The notes beneath the pieces were generated by a model. The model was not told the DNA's origin and did not search any database. It saw only the letters and a program-made list of their open reading frames with translations. A DNA stretch of 37,604 nt from Micromonospora sp. HK10 (GTDB lineage Bacteria; Actinomycetota; Actinomycetes; Mycobacteriales; Micromonosporaceae), in the NCBI RefSeq assembly GCF_000982955.1, contig NZ_KQ058893.1:222-37825 (forward strand), given 5' to 3'. Shown here piece by piece: positions 23,504 to 31,410 of this stretch; the first letter of the stretch is position 1, and each line of letters begins with the position of its first letter. A program made the translations under genes and the position numbers.

Positions 23504-24004
23504 GTGCGAGTACGTGTCGAACAGACTGCCCTACCGGGGATCGGCGTACGTCACGATCTGGTGACGGAGTCCGGCCGACGCCTCGGCGTGGTTTCCCACC
23601 GCAACGGCCGGCGGGACCTGGTCCTCTACGACCCCGACGATCCGGACGCCTGCCAGGCGGACATACCCCTCACCGACGACGAGGCCGAGGCGCTGGCCGA
23701 CATCCTCGGCGCGTCGCTGATGCTCGGCCAGCTCGCCGGGCTGCGCGAGCAGGCCGCCGGGCTGCTCACCGAGCAGATCGTCATCCCGGCCGGCAGCCGC
23801 TACGTGGGCCGTCCGCTCGGCGACACCCGGGCCCGGACCCGCACCAGCGCGTCCATCGTGGCCGTGCTGCGGCAGGGCGAGGTGATCGTCTCACCCGACC
23901 CCACCTTCCGCTTCGCCGCCGGGGACGTGGTCGTCGTGGTCGGCACCCGCCAGGGGCTCGACGGCGTGACGGCGATCCTCGCCGAAGCGGATCCGGACGG
24001 CTGA
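23504..24004 (+). CDS. khtT: Regulatory subunit of a cation/proton antiporter, KhtT-like, TrkA-C domain (166 aa)
   Basis: A soluble protein that gates the neighbouring antiporter. The N-terminal domain (about 1-78; VRVRVEQTALPGIGVRHDLV, then RLGVVSHRNGRRDLVLYDPD) is that of KhtT-type subunits. The C-terminal TrkA-C domain (about 90-162) contains VIPAGSRYVGRPLGD, RTSASIVAVLRQGEVIVSP and FAAGDVVVVVGT, the fold that binds a nucleotide such as c-di-AMP in some relatives. GTG 23504 is chosen for the TAGCCT hexamer seven bases upstream (leaderless) and the match to the family start. Seven bases separate it from the antiporter gene, as in khtTU operons. No membrane segment. Confidence 0.85.
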   Translation: MRVRVEQTALPGIGVRHDLVTESGRRLGVVSHRNGRRDLVLYDPDDPDACQADIPLTDDEAEALADILGASLMLGQLAGLREQAAGLLTEQIVIPAGSRYVGRPLGDTRARTRTSASIVAVLRQGEVIVSPDPTFRFAAGDVVVVVGTRQGLDGVTAILAEADPDG

Positions 24005-24011
24005 GGCGCGG

Positions 24012-25220
24012 ATGCACGAAACCACAACTCTGCTCGTCGAGGTCGGCGCGCTGCTGCTCCTGCTCGGCCTGCTCGGCCGACTGAGCCGTCGGTTCGGCGT
24101 CTCGCCCATCCCCCTGTACCTGCTCGCCGGCCTGGCCTTCGGCCACGGCGGCCTGCTGCCGCTCAACGCCAGCGAGGAATTCTTCGCCGTCGGCGCGGAG
24201 ATCGGCGTCATCCTGCTGCTCGTCATGCTCGGCCTGGAATACAGCGCGAACGAGCTGGTGGGCAACCTCCGCTCGGCCGCCCCGGCCGGCCTGATCGACG
24301 CGGTGCTCAACGCACTGCCCGGCTTCGCGTTCGCGCTGCTGCTCGGCTGGGGCTGGGTGGCCGCGGTGGTGCTCGCCGGCGTCACCTGGGTCTCCTCGTC
24401 CGGGGTGATCGCCAAGGTGCTCGGCGACCTCGGCCGGGTCGGTAACCGGGAGACCCCGGTGATCCTCTCCGTCCTCGTGATCGAGGACCTGGCGATGGCC
24501 CTCTACCTGCCGCTGGTCACCGCGTTGCTCGCCGGCATCGGCCTGATCAAGGGCGGCTTCGCGCTCGCCGTCGCGGTGGTCACCGTGGTCGCCGTGCTGG
24601 CCGTCGCCATCCGGTACGGCCACCTGATCTCCTCGGCCCTCTCCGCGAAGGACCCCGAGGCGCTGCTGCTCGGGGTGCTCGGCCTGACCCTGCTGATCGC
24701 CGGCGTCGCGGCCAAGCTCCAGGTCTCCGCGGCGGTCGGCGCGTTCCTGGTCGGCATCGCCCTCTCCGGGCCGGTCGCGCACCACGCCACCGAGCTGCTC
24801 TCCCCGCTGCGGGACCTCTTCGCGGCGGTCTTCTTCGTCTTCTTCGGGCTGGTCACCGACCCGCGGGACATGCCGCCGGTGCTACTCCCGGCACTGCTGC
24901 TGGCCGTGGTGACCATGGCCACCAAGCTGGCCACCGGCTGGCTGGCCGCCCGCCGGGCCGGGATCGCCGAGCCCGGTCGCTGGCGGGCCGGCTTCGCGCT
25001 GACCCCGCGCGGCGAGTTCTCGATCGTCATCGCCGGGCTGGCGGTCTCCGCCGCGTACCCGGTCGAGCCGAAGCTGGCCGCCCTCGCCACCGCGTACGTG
25101 CTGATCACCGTGGTGACCGGCCCGGTGCTGGCCCGACTGCCCGACCTGCCGTGGTTCAAGCGCTGGCTGCGCCGGCGCAGCGCCCCCCGCACCCCACTGC
25201 CGGTGGAAGCGGTCAAATGA
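24012..25220 (+). CDS. khtU: CPA2-family cation/proton antiporter, KhtU-like (402 aa)
   Basis: Membrane exchanger, probably K+(cation) out against H+ in, with about 12 helices and no C-terminal TrkA domain of its own, so it depends on the separate KhtT-like subunit. Visible CPA2 features: PIPLYLLAGLAFGHGGLLPL near the start, ILLLVMLGLEYSANEL, the ion-site stretch WVSSSGVIAKVLGDLGRVG followed by VLVIEDLAMALYLPL with the conserved acidic residue, FFVFFGLVTDPRDMP, and ALTPRGEFSIVIAGL. Length is normal. The gene starts seven bases after the regulator, with GAGGCGCGG ahead of ATG 24012. Regulation is through the subunit and the shared promoter. Confidence 0.88.
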   Translation: MHETTTLLVEVGALLLLLGLLGRLSRRFGVSPIPLYLLAGLAFGHGGLLPLNASEEFFAVGAEIGVILLLVMLGLEYSANELVGNLRSAAPAGLIDAVLNALPGFAFALLLGWGWVAAVVLAGVTWVSSSGVIAKVLGDLGRVGNRETPVILSVLVIEDLAMALYLPLVTALLAGIGLIKGGFALAVAVVTVVAVLAVAIRYGHLISSALSAKDPEALLLGVLGLTLLIAGVAAKLQVSAAVGAFLVGIALSGPVAHHATELLSPLRDLFAAVFFVFFGLVTDPRDMPPVLLPALLLAVVTMATKLATGWLAARRAGIAEPGRWRAGFALTPRGEFSIVIAGLAVSAAYPVEPKLAALATAYVLITVVTGPVLARLPDLPWFKRWLRRRSAPRTPLPVEAVK

Positions 25221-25231
25221 CCCCGACCGGG

Positions 25232-25257
25232 CCGGGTCGACCATACGGTGGACCCGG
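25232..25257 (+). terminator. Probable terminator after khtU
   Basis: CCGGGTC (25232-25238) pairs with GACCCGG (25251-25257) with further GC pairing outside, 12 bases after the stop. Confidence 0.45.
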
Positions 25258-25266
25258 TCCGGCCAA

Positions 25267-25315
25267 CGGTTGCCGAATTGGTTCCGGGAAGGTCTACCGC
25301 TGTCCCGGGCAACCG
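25267..25315 (+). promoter_or_regulatory. Nested inverted repeat upstream of the 142-aa gene
   Basis: CGGTTGCC (25267-25274) pairs with GGCAACCG (25308-25315), and inside it CCGGGA (25284-25289) pairs with TCCCGG (25303-25308). It lies 75-123 bases upstream of the GTG at 25390 and could be a structured leader or a regulator site. No known riboswitch is recognised. Confidence 0.4.
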
Positions 25316-25389
25316 GGTTAACGTGTCGCCCCAGCAGCCAGTCCGCGGGTGGCCGGTGCCCCCCGCCAGCGCAAGCGGAAGGTCGGCCG

Positions 25390-25818
25390 GTGAACGTGCA
25401 GGAAGAGACGTTCCGCGGCTTCGCCAACCCCGTCGATCCGTCGCCGGCCGAGCTGCGGTCGTGGGCGTACCAGCCCGACTCGGTGCCGCTGACCTCCATG
25501 CCGCAGGACTGGGACCTGCTGGTCGCCGGTGACCACCTGGTCGCGACGCTCTTCGAACTGGCCATGGACCCGGCCTGCCCGGCCCGCCGGTTCGCCCTGC
25601 ACTGCCTCTACATCTACGCGGCCGACGGCATCCGGACCAATTTCCGGGCCCACCCGAAGCGCCGCTTCCGCAAGCTGGTCGAGCAGGCCGAGCGGGTCGG
25701 TGACGAGTTGATGCGCAACTGGGCGCACAACAGCCGGGTGCTGCTCGCCCGACCGGATCTCTTCGTCTACCGGGACTGGTGCGAGGGCGGTCTGGTCCGG
25801 GAGAACCGCCGGCTCTGA
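25390..25818 (+). CDS. Conserved-looking soluble protein of unknown function (142 aa)
   Basis: I do not recognise the family. It is soluble, with a Trp/Tyr-rich first third (PSPAELRSWAYQPDSVPLTS, MPQDWDLLVAG) and a helical core (LVATLFELAMDPACPARRFA, LHCLYIYAADGIRTNFR). A basic stretch follows (AHPKRRFRKLVEQAERVGDE), then VYRDWCEGGLVRENRRL. Three Cys residues are spread and do not form a CxxC pair. GTG 25390 has GGAAGG seven bases upstream; a GTG two codons later is an alternative. It follows the antiporter operon after a probable terminator and has its own structured leader region. Convergent with the small gene at 26090, with a repeat array between. Confidence 0.75.
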   Translation: MNVQEETFRGFANPVDPSPAELRSWAYQPDSVPLTSMPQDWDLLVAGDHLVATLFELAMDPACPARRFALHCLYIYAADGIRTNFRAHPKRRFRKLVEQAERVGDELMRNWAHNSRVLLARPDLFVYRDWCEGGLVRENRRL

Positions 25819-25851
25819 GGCTGTTTGTTCTGTCGGTTCTCTCGGTTGGGG

Positions 25852-26001
25852 GTGTGGCCCTGCCGTGCCCGGGTCCGGGGAGTGTGGCCCCGCCGCGCCC
25901 GGCTCCGGGGAGTGTGGCCCCGCCGCGCCCGGCTCCGGGGAGTGTGGCCCCGCCGCGCCCGGCTCCGGGGAGTGTGGCCCCGCCGCGCCCGGCTCCGGGC
26001 G
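25852..26001. repeat. Tandem array, five copies of 30 bp
   Basis: Five head-to-tail 30-bp units at 25852, 25882, 25912, 25942 and 25972. Units begin GTGTGGCCCCGCCGCGCCCG and end GGCTCCGGGGA. The first unit is diverged and the last differs only at its final two bases. CGGGG at one unit's end and CCCCG in the next can pair around AGTGTGG, so the array is a string of small hairpins between two convergent genes. Confidence 0.92.
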
Positions 26002-26089
26002 CTCCGTTGTGGTAATCCCGGTGCCCTGCGCTGGGACGGCGAACGGGCCGGGACCCCCCGTGGGTCCCGGCCCGCACGTCGACGGATCG

Positions 26090-26299
26090 TCAGCTTGTCG
26101 ACCCGCCCTGCTTCTTGCGCCGCTCGTCCGCCCTGGCCCGGTCGACGCCGTGGTCCACCTGGTCCGCGAAGCGGCCCTCTCTGATCTTTTCGGTGAAGCC
26201 GCCCGCCGAGATCCGGTCGAATCGCTCCCGGACCGTCTCGGCCACCTGCTCCAGCCGCTCCTCCGCCTGCTCCGCCACCTTCTTCGCCGATTCCGCCAT
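26090..26299 (-). CDS. Small helical protein, possibly MT0933-type antitoxin-like (69 aa)
   Basis: A charged, all-helical protein: AESAKKVAEQAEERLEQVAE, TVRERFDRISAGGF, then RFADQVDHGVDRARADERRK. The ADQVDxG segment resembles that of the actinobacterial MT0933-like antitoxin family (KYADQVDKG type), but the rest differs, so this is only a hint. No toxin gene is adjacent. ATG 26299 with GGGGGAG upstream is chosen; a start at 26350 would put the ATG only four bases after the likely -10 (TAGCCT, complement of 26351-26356), inside the promoter. Confidence 0.6.
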   Translation of the reverse strand: MAESAKKVAEQAEERLEQVAETVRERFDRISAGGFTEKIREGRFADQVDHGVDRARADERRKKQGGSTS

Positions 26300-26350
26300 G
26301 GCTCCCCCTGCCAGTTCGGAGTCCGAATTGAGTTGGTTGGCCGCATTCAC

Positions 26351-26356
26351 AGGCTA
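26351..26356 (-). promoter_or_regulatory. Probable -10 hexamer of the 69-aa gene
   Basis: TAGCCT on the minus strand, giving a leader of about 45 bases before ATG 26299. Confidence 0.35.
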
Positions 26357-26412
26357 CCGAACCCCACCACCTTGAGACCCTGTTTTCCCCCGAACCCCTC
26401 ACCGCCGCGCGA

Positions 26413-26463
26413 GTGGAACGCCATGGAGGTCAAACCGCGCCGGACACCTCCATGGCGTTCCAC
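26413..26463. repeat. Perfect 18-bp inverted repeat with 15-bp loop
   Basis: GTGGAACGCCATGGAGGT (26413-26430) and its exact complement (26446-26463). The arms contain CCATGG and are near-palindromic in composition. No transposase is present. Looks like a dispersed intergenic palindrome; the gap 26357-26747 holds no gene that I can support. Confidence 0.9.
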
Positions 26464-26479
26464 CCACGCCGCGGACCGT

Positions 26480-26671
26480 GCGCCGGAAGCCGGGGCACGG
26501 ACGGGGAGCGAGCACCATGCCGAAAGCCAGGGAAGCAAGCACCGCGCCGGAAGCCGGGGCACGGACGGGGAGCGAGCACCATGCCGAAAGCCAGGGAAGC
26601 GAGCACCGCGCCGGAAGCCGGGCCGCCGACAGGCGCAGGCACCGCGCCGGAGGCCAGGGCGCGGACGGGGA
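26480..26671. repeat. 64-bp direct repeat, about two full copies plus degenerate partial copies
   Basis: GCGCCGGAAGCCGGGGCACG starts at 26480 and again at 26544, a 64-bp period; the unit continues GACGGGGAGCGAGCACCATG and CCGAAAGCCAGGGAAG. A third start at 26608 diverges after GCGCCGGAAGCCGG, and a fourth partial copy begins near 26647. Open reading frames through it are by-products of the repeat. Confidence 0.85.
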
Positions 26672-26747
26672 GCGAGCAGCGCGCCGGAGGCCGGCTGCCG
26701 GCGGGGACAGGTGACGCGCCGGGGAACGGGCGGCGGGTGGGAATGGG

Positions 26748-26783
26748 AAGGCCGGCGCGGCCCGGGGTGGGCGCGCCGGCCTT
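26748..26783 (-). terminator. Terminator of the dnaK-grpE-dnaJ-hspR operon
   Basis: A perfect 12-bp stem, AAGGCCGGCGCG (26748-26759) and CGCGCCGGCCTT (26772-26783), with a 12-base loop, 13 bases beyond the hspR stop. Confidence 0.85.
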
Positions 26784-26796
26784 GGCGTCGGGTGGG

Positions 26797-27237
26797 TCAG
26801 CGGTCGGGGTTGCGACGGGGGCGCCAGACCACGAGCGCGGTGGAGGTGCGGTTGGTGGGGACCAGGTCGCCGCGCGCGAAGCCGCCCAGCGACTCCAGCT
26901 CGGCGATCCGGCGGTACGCGGCATCCAGCTCCGCCTCCAGCCGGGCCACCCGCTGCTGGGCCTGCTCGAGCAGCCGCTCCAGCCCGATGATCCGCTTGAC
27001 CCCGGCCAGGTTGATCCCGTCGTCCTGGCTGAGCCGCTGCACCTCCCGCAGCAGCACCACGTCCCGGACGCTGTACCGGCGGCCACCGCCGGCCGCCCGG
27101 CCGGGCTGGACCAGGCCCAGCCGGTCGTACTGGCGCAGGGTCTGCGGGTGCATGCCCGCCATCCGCGCCGCGACCGAGATCATCAGCACCTTGGCCTCGT
27201 AGGCAGGGTCACCCGAGCCGACGAACTCCTGCGACAT
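26797..27237 (-). CDS. hspR: Heat-shock repressor HspR, MerR family (146 aa)
   Basis: Represses dnaK and clpB by binding HAIR inverted repeats, with DnaK as co-repressor. The MerR helix-turn-helix is at about 18-85: LMISVAARMAGMHPQTLRQY, DRLGLVQPGR, GRRYSVRDVVLLREVQRLSQ and GINLAGVKRIIGL. A coiled coil follows (LLEQAQQRVARLEAELDAAY) and a short tail ending STALVVWRPRRN, typical of HspR. Length is normal. It is the last gene of the operon, 32 bases after dnaJ, so it is made together with the chaperone that serves as its co-repressor. HAIR sites are visible upstream of dnaK and clpB. Confidence 0.95.
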   Translation of the reverse strand: MSQEFVGSGDPAYEAKVLMISVAARMAGMHPQTLRQYDRLGLVQPGRAAGGGRRYSVRDVVLLREVQRLSQDDGINLAGVKRIIGLERLLEQAQQRVARLEAELDAAYRRIAELESLGGFARGDLVPTNRTSTALVVWRPRRNPDR

Positions 27238-27269
27238 CCCCGCTCACCTCCGCTGCCTGAATCACCGCG

Positions 27270-28454
27270 TCAACTGACTCGACGCACCCGCGCGTCGAGA
27301 TGTTCCCGGGCGGCGGGCGGGGTCTGTTCGGCGAACGCCTCCAGCGCCGCCCGCGCCTCGTCCGACACCTTCGCCGGGACCACCACGTCGAGCGTGACCA
27401 GCAGGTCACCGGCGCGGCCGTCCCTGCGTACGACTCCCTTGCCCCGGGCACGCAGCACCCGACCGCTGGGCGTGCCCGGCGGCACCCGCAGGGTCACCGT
27501 GCCGTCCAGGGTCGGCACCCGCAGGTCGGTGCCGAGCACCGCCTCCGCGAACGTGATCGGCACGGTCAGGGTCAGGTCGTCCCCGGTGCGCCCGAACAGT
27601 TCGTCCGGGCGGACCTTCACCTGGACGAACAGGTCGCCGGCCGGTCCGCCGCGCTCGCCGGGCTCGCCCCGGCCGGCCAGCCGGATGCGCTGGCCGTCGG
27701 AGACCCCGGCCGGGAAGCGGACGTTCAGGGTGCGGGTCTTGGTCACCCCGCCCGTGCCGTGGCACTCCGGGCACTTCTCCTCCACGATGGTGCCCACGCC
27801 CTGGCAGTTGCGGCACGGCTCGGAGAAGCTGAACGACCCCTGGTTGCGGGTGGTCACCCCGGCACCGTGGCAGACCGGGCAGGCAACCGGCTGGGTGCCG
27901 GGCTTCGCCCCGTTGCCGTGGCAGGTCTCGCAGACGCCGGGCGCGCGGAGGGTGAGCGGGAGGGTGACTCCGCGTACGGCGTCGGAGAAGTCCAGCGCCA
28001 CCTCGGTCTCCACGTCCCGACCCCGGGCCGGGCCGCGCGGGCGGGCCGCGCCACCGGCGCCGCCGCCGGTGAAGATCGAGCTGAACAGGTCGCCGAGGCC
28101 GCCGCCGCCGAACCGCGCCTCGCCGCCGCCCGCGCCCCCGCCGAACAGGTCGGAGACGTCGAACGGCATGCCGCCGGGCTGGCCGCCGCCGCGGGCGTTG
28201 CGCCGGAACGCGCCCGAGCCGAAGAGCGAACGCATCTCGTCGTACTCGCGGCGTTTCTTCTCGTCGCCGAGCACCGCGTACGCCTCGGAGACGGCCTTGA
28301 ACCGCTCCTCGGCCTTCGGGTCACCGGGGTTGTGGTCCGGGTGCGATTCCCGGGCCAGCTTCCGGTACGACTTCTTGATCTCGTCCGGGGAGGCGGATTT
28401 CTCCACGCCCAGCGCGGCGTAGTAGTCCTTCTCGATCCAGTCCTTGGAACTCAC
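27270..28454 (-). CDS. dnaJ: Co-chaperone DnaJ, type I (394 aa)
   Basis: J domain (about 8-75) with the HPD triad at 38-40 that triggers DnaK ATP hydrolysis. A Gly/Phe-rich linker (about 90-140) contains DVSDLFGGGAGG. Four zinc-binding CxxCxGxG repeats (CETCHGNG, CPVCHGAG, CRNCQGVG, CPECHGTG) are all intact. Two substrate-binding beta domains complete the protein. The start is GTG at 28454 with GGAAGGGGG upstream; the longer ATG start at 28472 would begin within that site. A strong hairpin lies between grpE and dnaJ and may lower its expression relative to dnaK. Operon DnaJ; a second copy is usual elsewhere in actinobacteria. Confidence 0.95.
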   Translation of the reverse strand: MSSKDWIEKDYYAALGVEKSASPDEIKKSYRKLARESHPDHNPGDPKAEERFKAVSEAYAVLGDEKKRREYDEMRSLFGSGAFRRNARGGGQPGGMPFDVSDLFGGGAGGGEARFGGGGLGDLFSSIFTGGGAGGAARPRGPARGRDVETEVALDFSDAVRGVTLPLTLRAPGVCETCHGNGAKPGTQPVACPVCHGAGVTTRNQGSFSFSEPCRNCQGVGTIVEEKCPECHGTGGVTKTRTLNVRFPAGVSDGQRIRLAGRGEPGERGGPAGDLFVQVKVRPDELFGRTGDDLTLTVPITFAEAVLGTDLRVPTLDGTVTLRVPPGTPSGRVLRARGKGVVRRDGRAGDLLVTLDVVVPAKVSDEARAALEAFAEQTPPAAREHLDARVRRVS

Positions 28455-28491
28455 CGGTCCACCCCCTTCCACGGGACGTATCCCGGTCGTC

Positions 28492-28516
28492 CCGCCCGCC
28501 CGGAGTGGGCGGGCGG
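28492..28516 (-). terminator. Intra-operon hairpin between grpE and dnaJ
   Basis: A perfect 10-bp stem, CCGCCCGCCC (28492-28501) and GGGCGGGCGG (28507-28516), around a five-base loop, in the 79-bp gap. It could attenuate transcription, mark a processing site, or protect the upstream dnaK-grpE RNA. Confidence 0.6.
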
Positions 28517-28533
28517 AACGTCACGGGTCGGCA

Positions 28534-29289
28534 CTACTCCGGGTCGGCGACCGCGACCATGGCGGGCCGCAGCAGCCGTTCGCCGAGCTGGTAACCCCGG
28601 CGCATGACCTGCACGCAGGTCGGTTCGGTGACGTCGGCGGAGGTCTGGTGGGCCACCGCCTCGTGCCGGGTCGGGTCGAACGGGTCACCCTGCTCGCCGA
28701 ACGCGGTCAGGCCGAACTTGCCCAGCGCGCCGGTGAGCTGCTCCGCCACCGAGCCGAACGGTCCGACCAGGTCGCCGTGTTCCCGGGCCCGGTCCAGGTC
28801 GTCGAGGATCGGCAGCAGCGCGGTGAGCACGCTGCCGGTCGCCTGCTCCTGCACCAGGTTGCGGTCCCGGTCGACCCGTTTGCGGTAGTTGGCGTACTCC
28901 GCCGTCACCCGCTGCAGGTCCCGGGTCCGCTCCGTCAGCTCGGCGCGGACCGACTCCAGCTCGGCGTCGGCGGCGCCGGCCGCCGACGCGGCCTCCTCCT
29001 CGTTCGGCTGGGCCGGGGAGTCGACCACCGGCGGCCCGGAGACCGGGGCCTCGGCCTCGATCTCGTCGACCACGACCTCGGCCTCCTCGACCAGCCCTTC
29101 GGCCGGTGCGTCCGCGGCGGCGTCCGCCGCCGCGGCGTCCGAGGCCGGCTGCTCGGTGCTCTTGCCGATCTTGCGCTTGTCACGGATGACCACCCGCGGC
29201 TGCTCGCCGGCGTCCTGCCCGGCGCTCGCGGAGCCACCCGGCGCCGACCCGGTCGAGCCCGGGTCGGCGGCTCGTGGCTTCTCCGTCAT
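28534..29289 (-). CDS. grpE: Nucleotide-exchange factor GrpE (251 aa)
   Basis: Releases ADP from DnaK. The conserved part begins near residue 105: a long helix (ELESVRAELTERTRDLQRVT, AEYANYRKRVDRDRNLVQEQ) and the C-terminal beta domain (LPILDDLDRAREHGDLVGPF, FDPTRHEAVAHQ, VMRRGYQLGERLLRPAMVAV). About 105 N-terminal residues are acidic, Ala/Pro-rich and apparently disordered, which makes it longer than typical bacterial GrpE (around 170-200). Long acidic N-termini are found in other actinomycete GrpE proteins. The start is ATG 29289, 46 bases after the dnaK stop. Second gene of the operon. Confidence 0.95.
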   Translation of the reverse strand: MTEKPRAADPGSTGSAPGGSASAGQDAGEQPRVVIRDKRKIGKSTEQPASDAAAADAAADAPAEGLVEEAEVVVDEIEAEAPVSGPPVVDSPAQPNEEEAASAAGAADAELESVRAELTERTRDLQRVTAEYANYRKRVDRDRNLVQEQATGSVLTALLPILDDLDRAREHGDLVGPFGSVAEQLTGALGKFGLTAFGEQGDPFDPTRHEAVAHQTSADVTEPTCVQVMRRGYQLGERLLRPAMVAVADPE

Positions 29290-29335
29290 GCGGTTACCTC
29301 ATCCTCTGCCGGGAGAACATGTCCGGGACCGAAGG

Positions 29336-31201
<1,866 letters not shown>

Positions 31202-31280
31202 GTTCGCTTCCTCGCTTCGCAGAAGGTGGGCAGGTCAACGGGCCTGCCCGGCGGGTCGCCCGCAGCGACCGCACCACAAG

Positions 31281-31299
31281 TTGAGTGAACTTGACTCAA
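31281..31299 (-). promoter_or_regulatory. HAIR operator 1 at the dnaK promoter
   Basis: TTGAGT (31281-31286), seven bases, ACTCAA (31294-31299): an exact core match to the HAIR consensus. The probable dnaK -10 hexamer TATTGA (complement of 31296-31301) overlaps its right arm, so bound HspR would exclude RNA polymerase. Confidence 0.92.
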
Positions 31300-31333
31300 T
31301 AGTGCCACGCCCCCGGCAAACCGCAAGTCGGGG

Positions 31334-31352
31334 TTGAGTCGACCCGACGCAA
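31334..31352. promoter_or_regulatory. HAIR-like operator 2 between dnaK and the GTPase operon
   Basis: TTGAGT (31334-31339), seven bases, ACGCAA (31347-31352): five of six right-arm positions fit. Centre-to-centre distance to operator 1 is 53 bp, about five helical turns. It lies 59-77 bases before the GTG of the dynamin-like gene. Confidence 0.6.
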
Positions 31353-31410
31353 CCTGACCGTTATTACCGTCCGGTTGTCTTACCTTGCATCGGTCGGGCA
31401 CGCTTTAGCG

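Noticed and set aside
25267..25315. Riboswitch
   Set aside because: The nested hairpins do not show the conserved core of any class I know.
25852..26001. CRISPR-like array
   Set aside because: The 30-bp units are contiguous with no spacers and no cas genes are near.
26413..26463. Insertion sequence or transposon end
   Set aside because: No transposase or target duplication is seen; the perfect inverted repeat alone fits a dispersed palindrome better.
25865..27202. 445-residue plus-strand frame through the repeats
   Set aside because: It is opened by the 30-bp and 64-bp arrays (multiples or near-multiples of three without stops) and runs opposite hspR.
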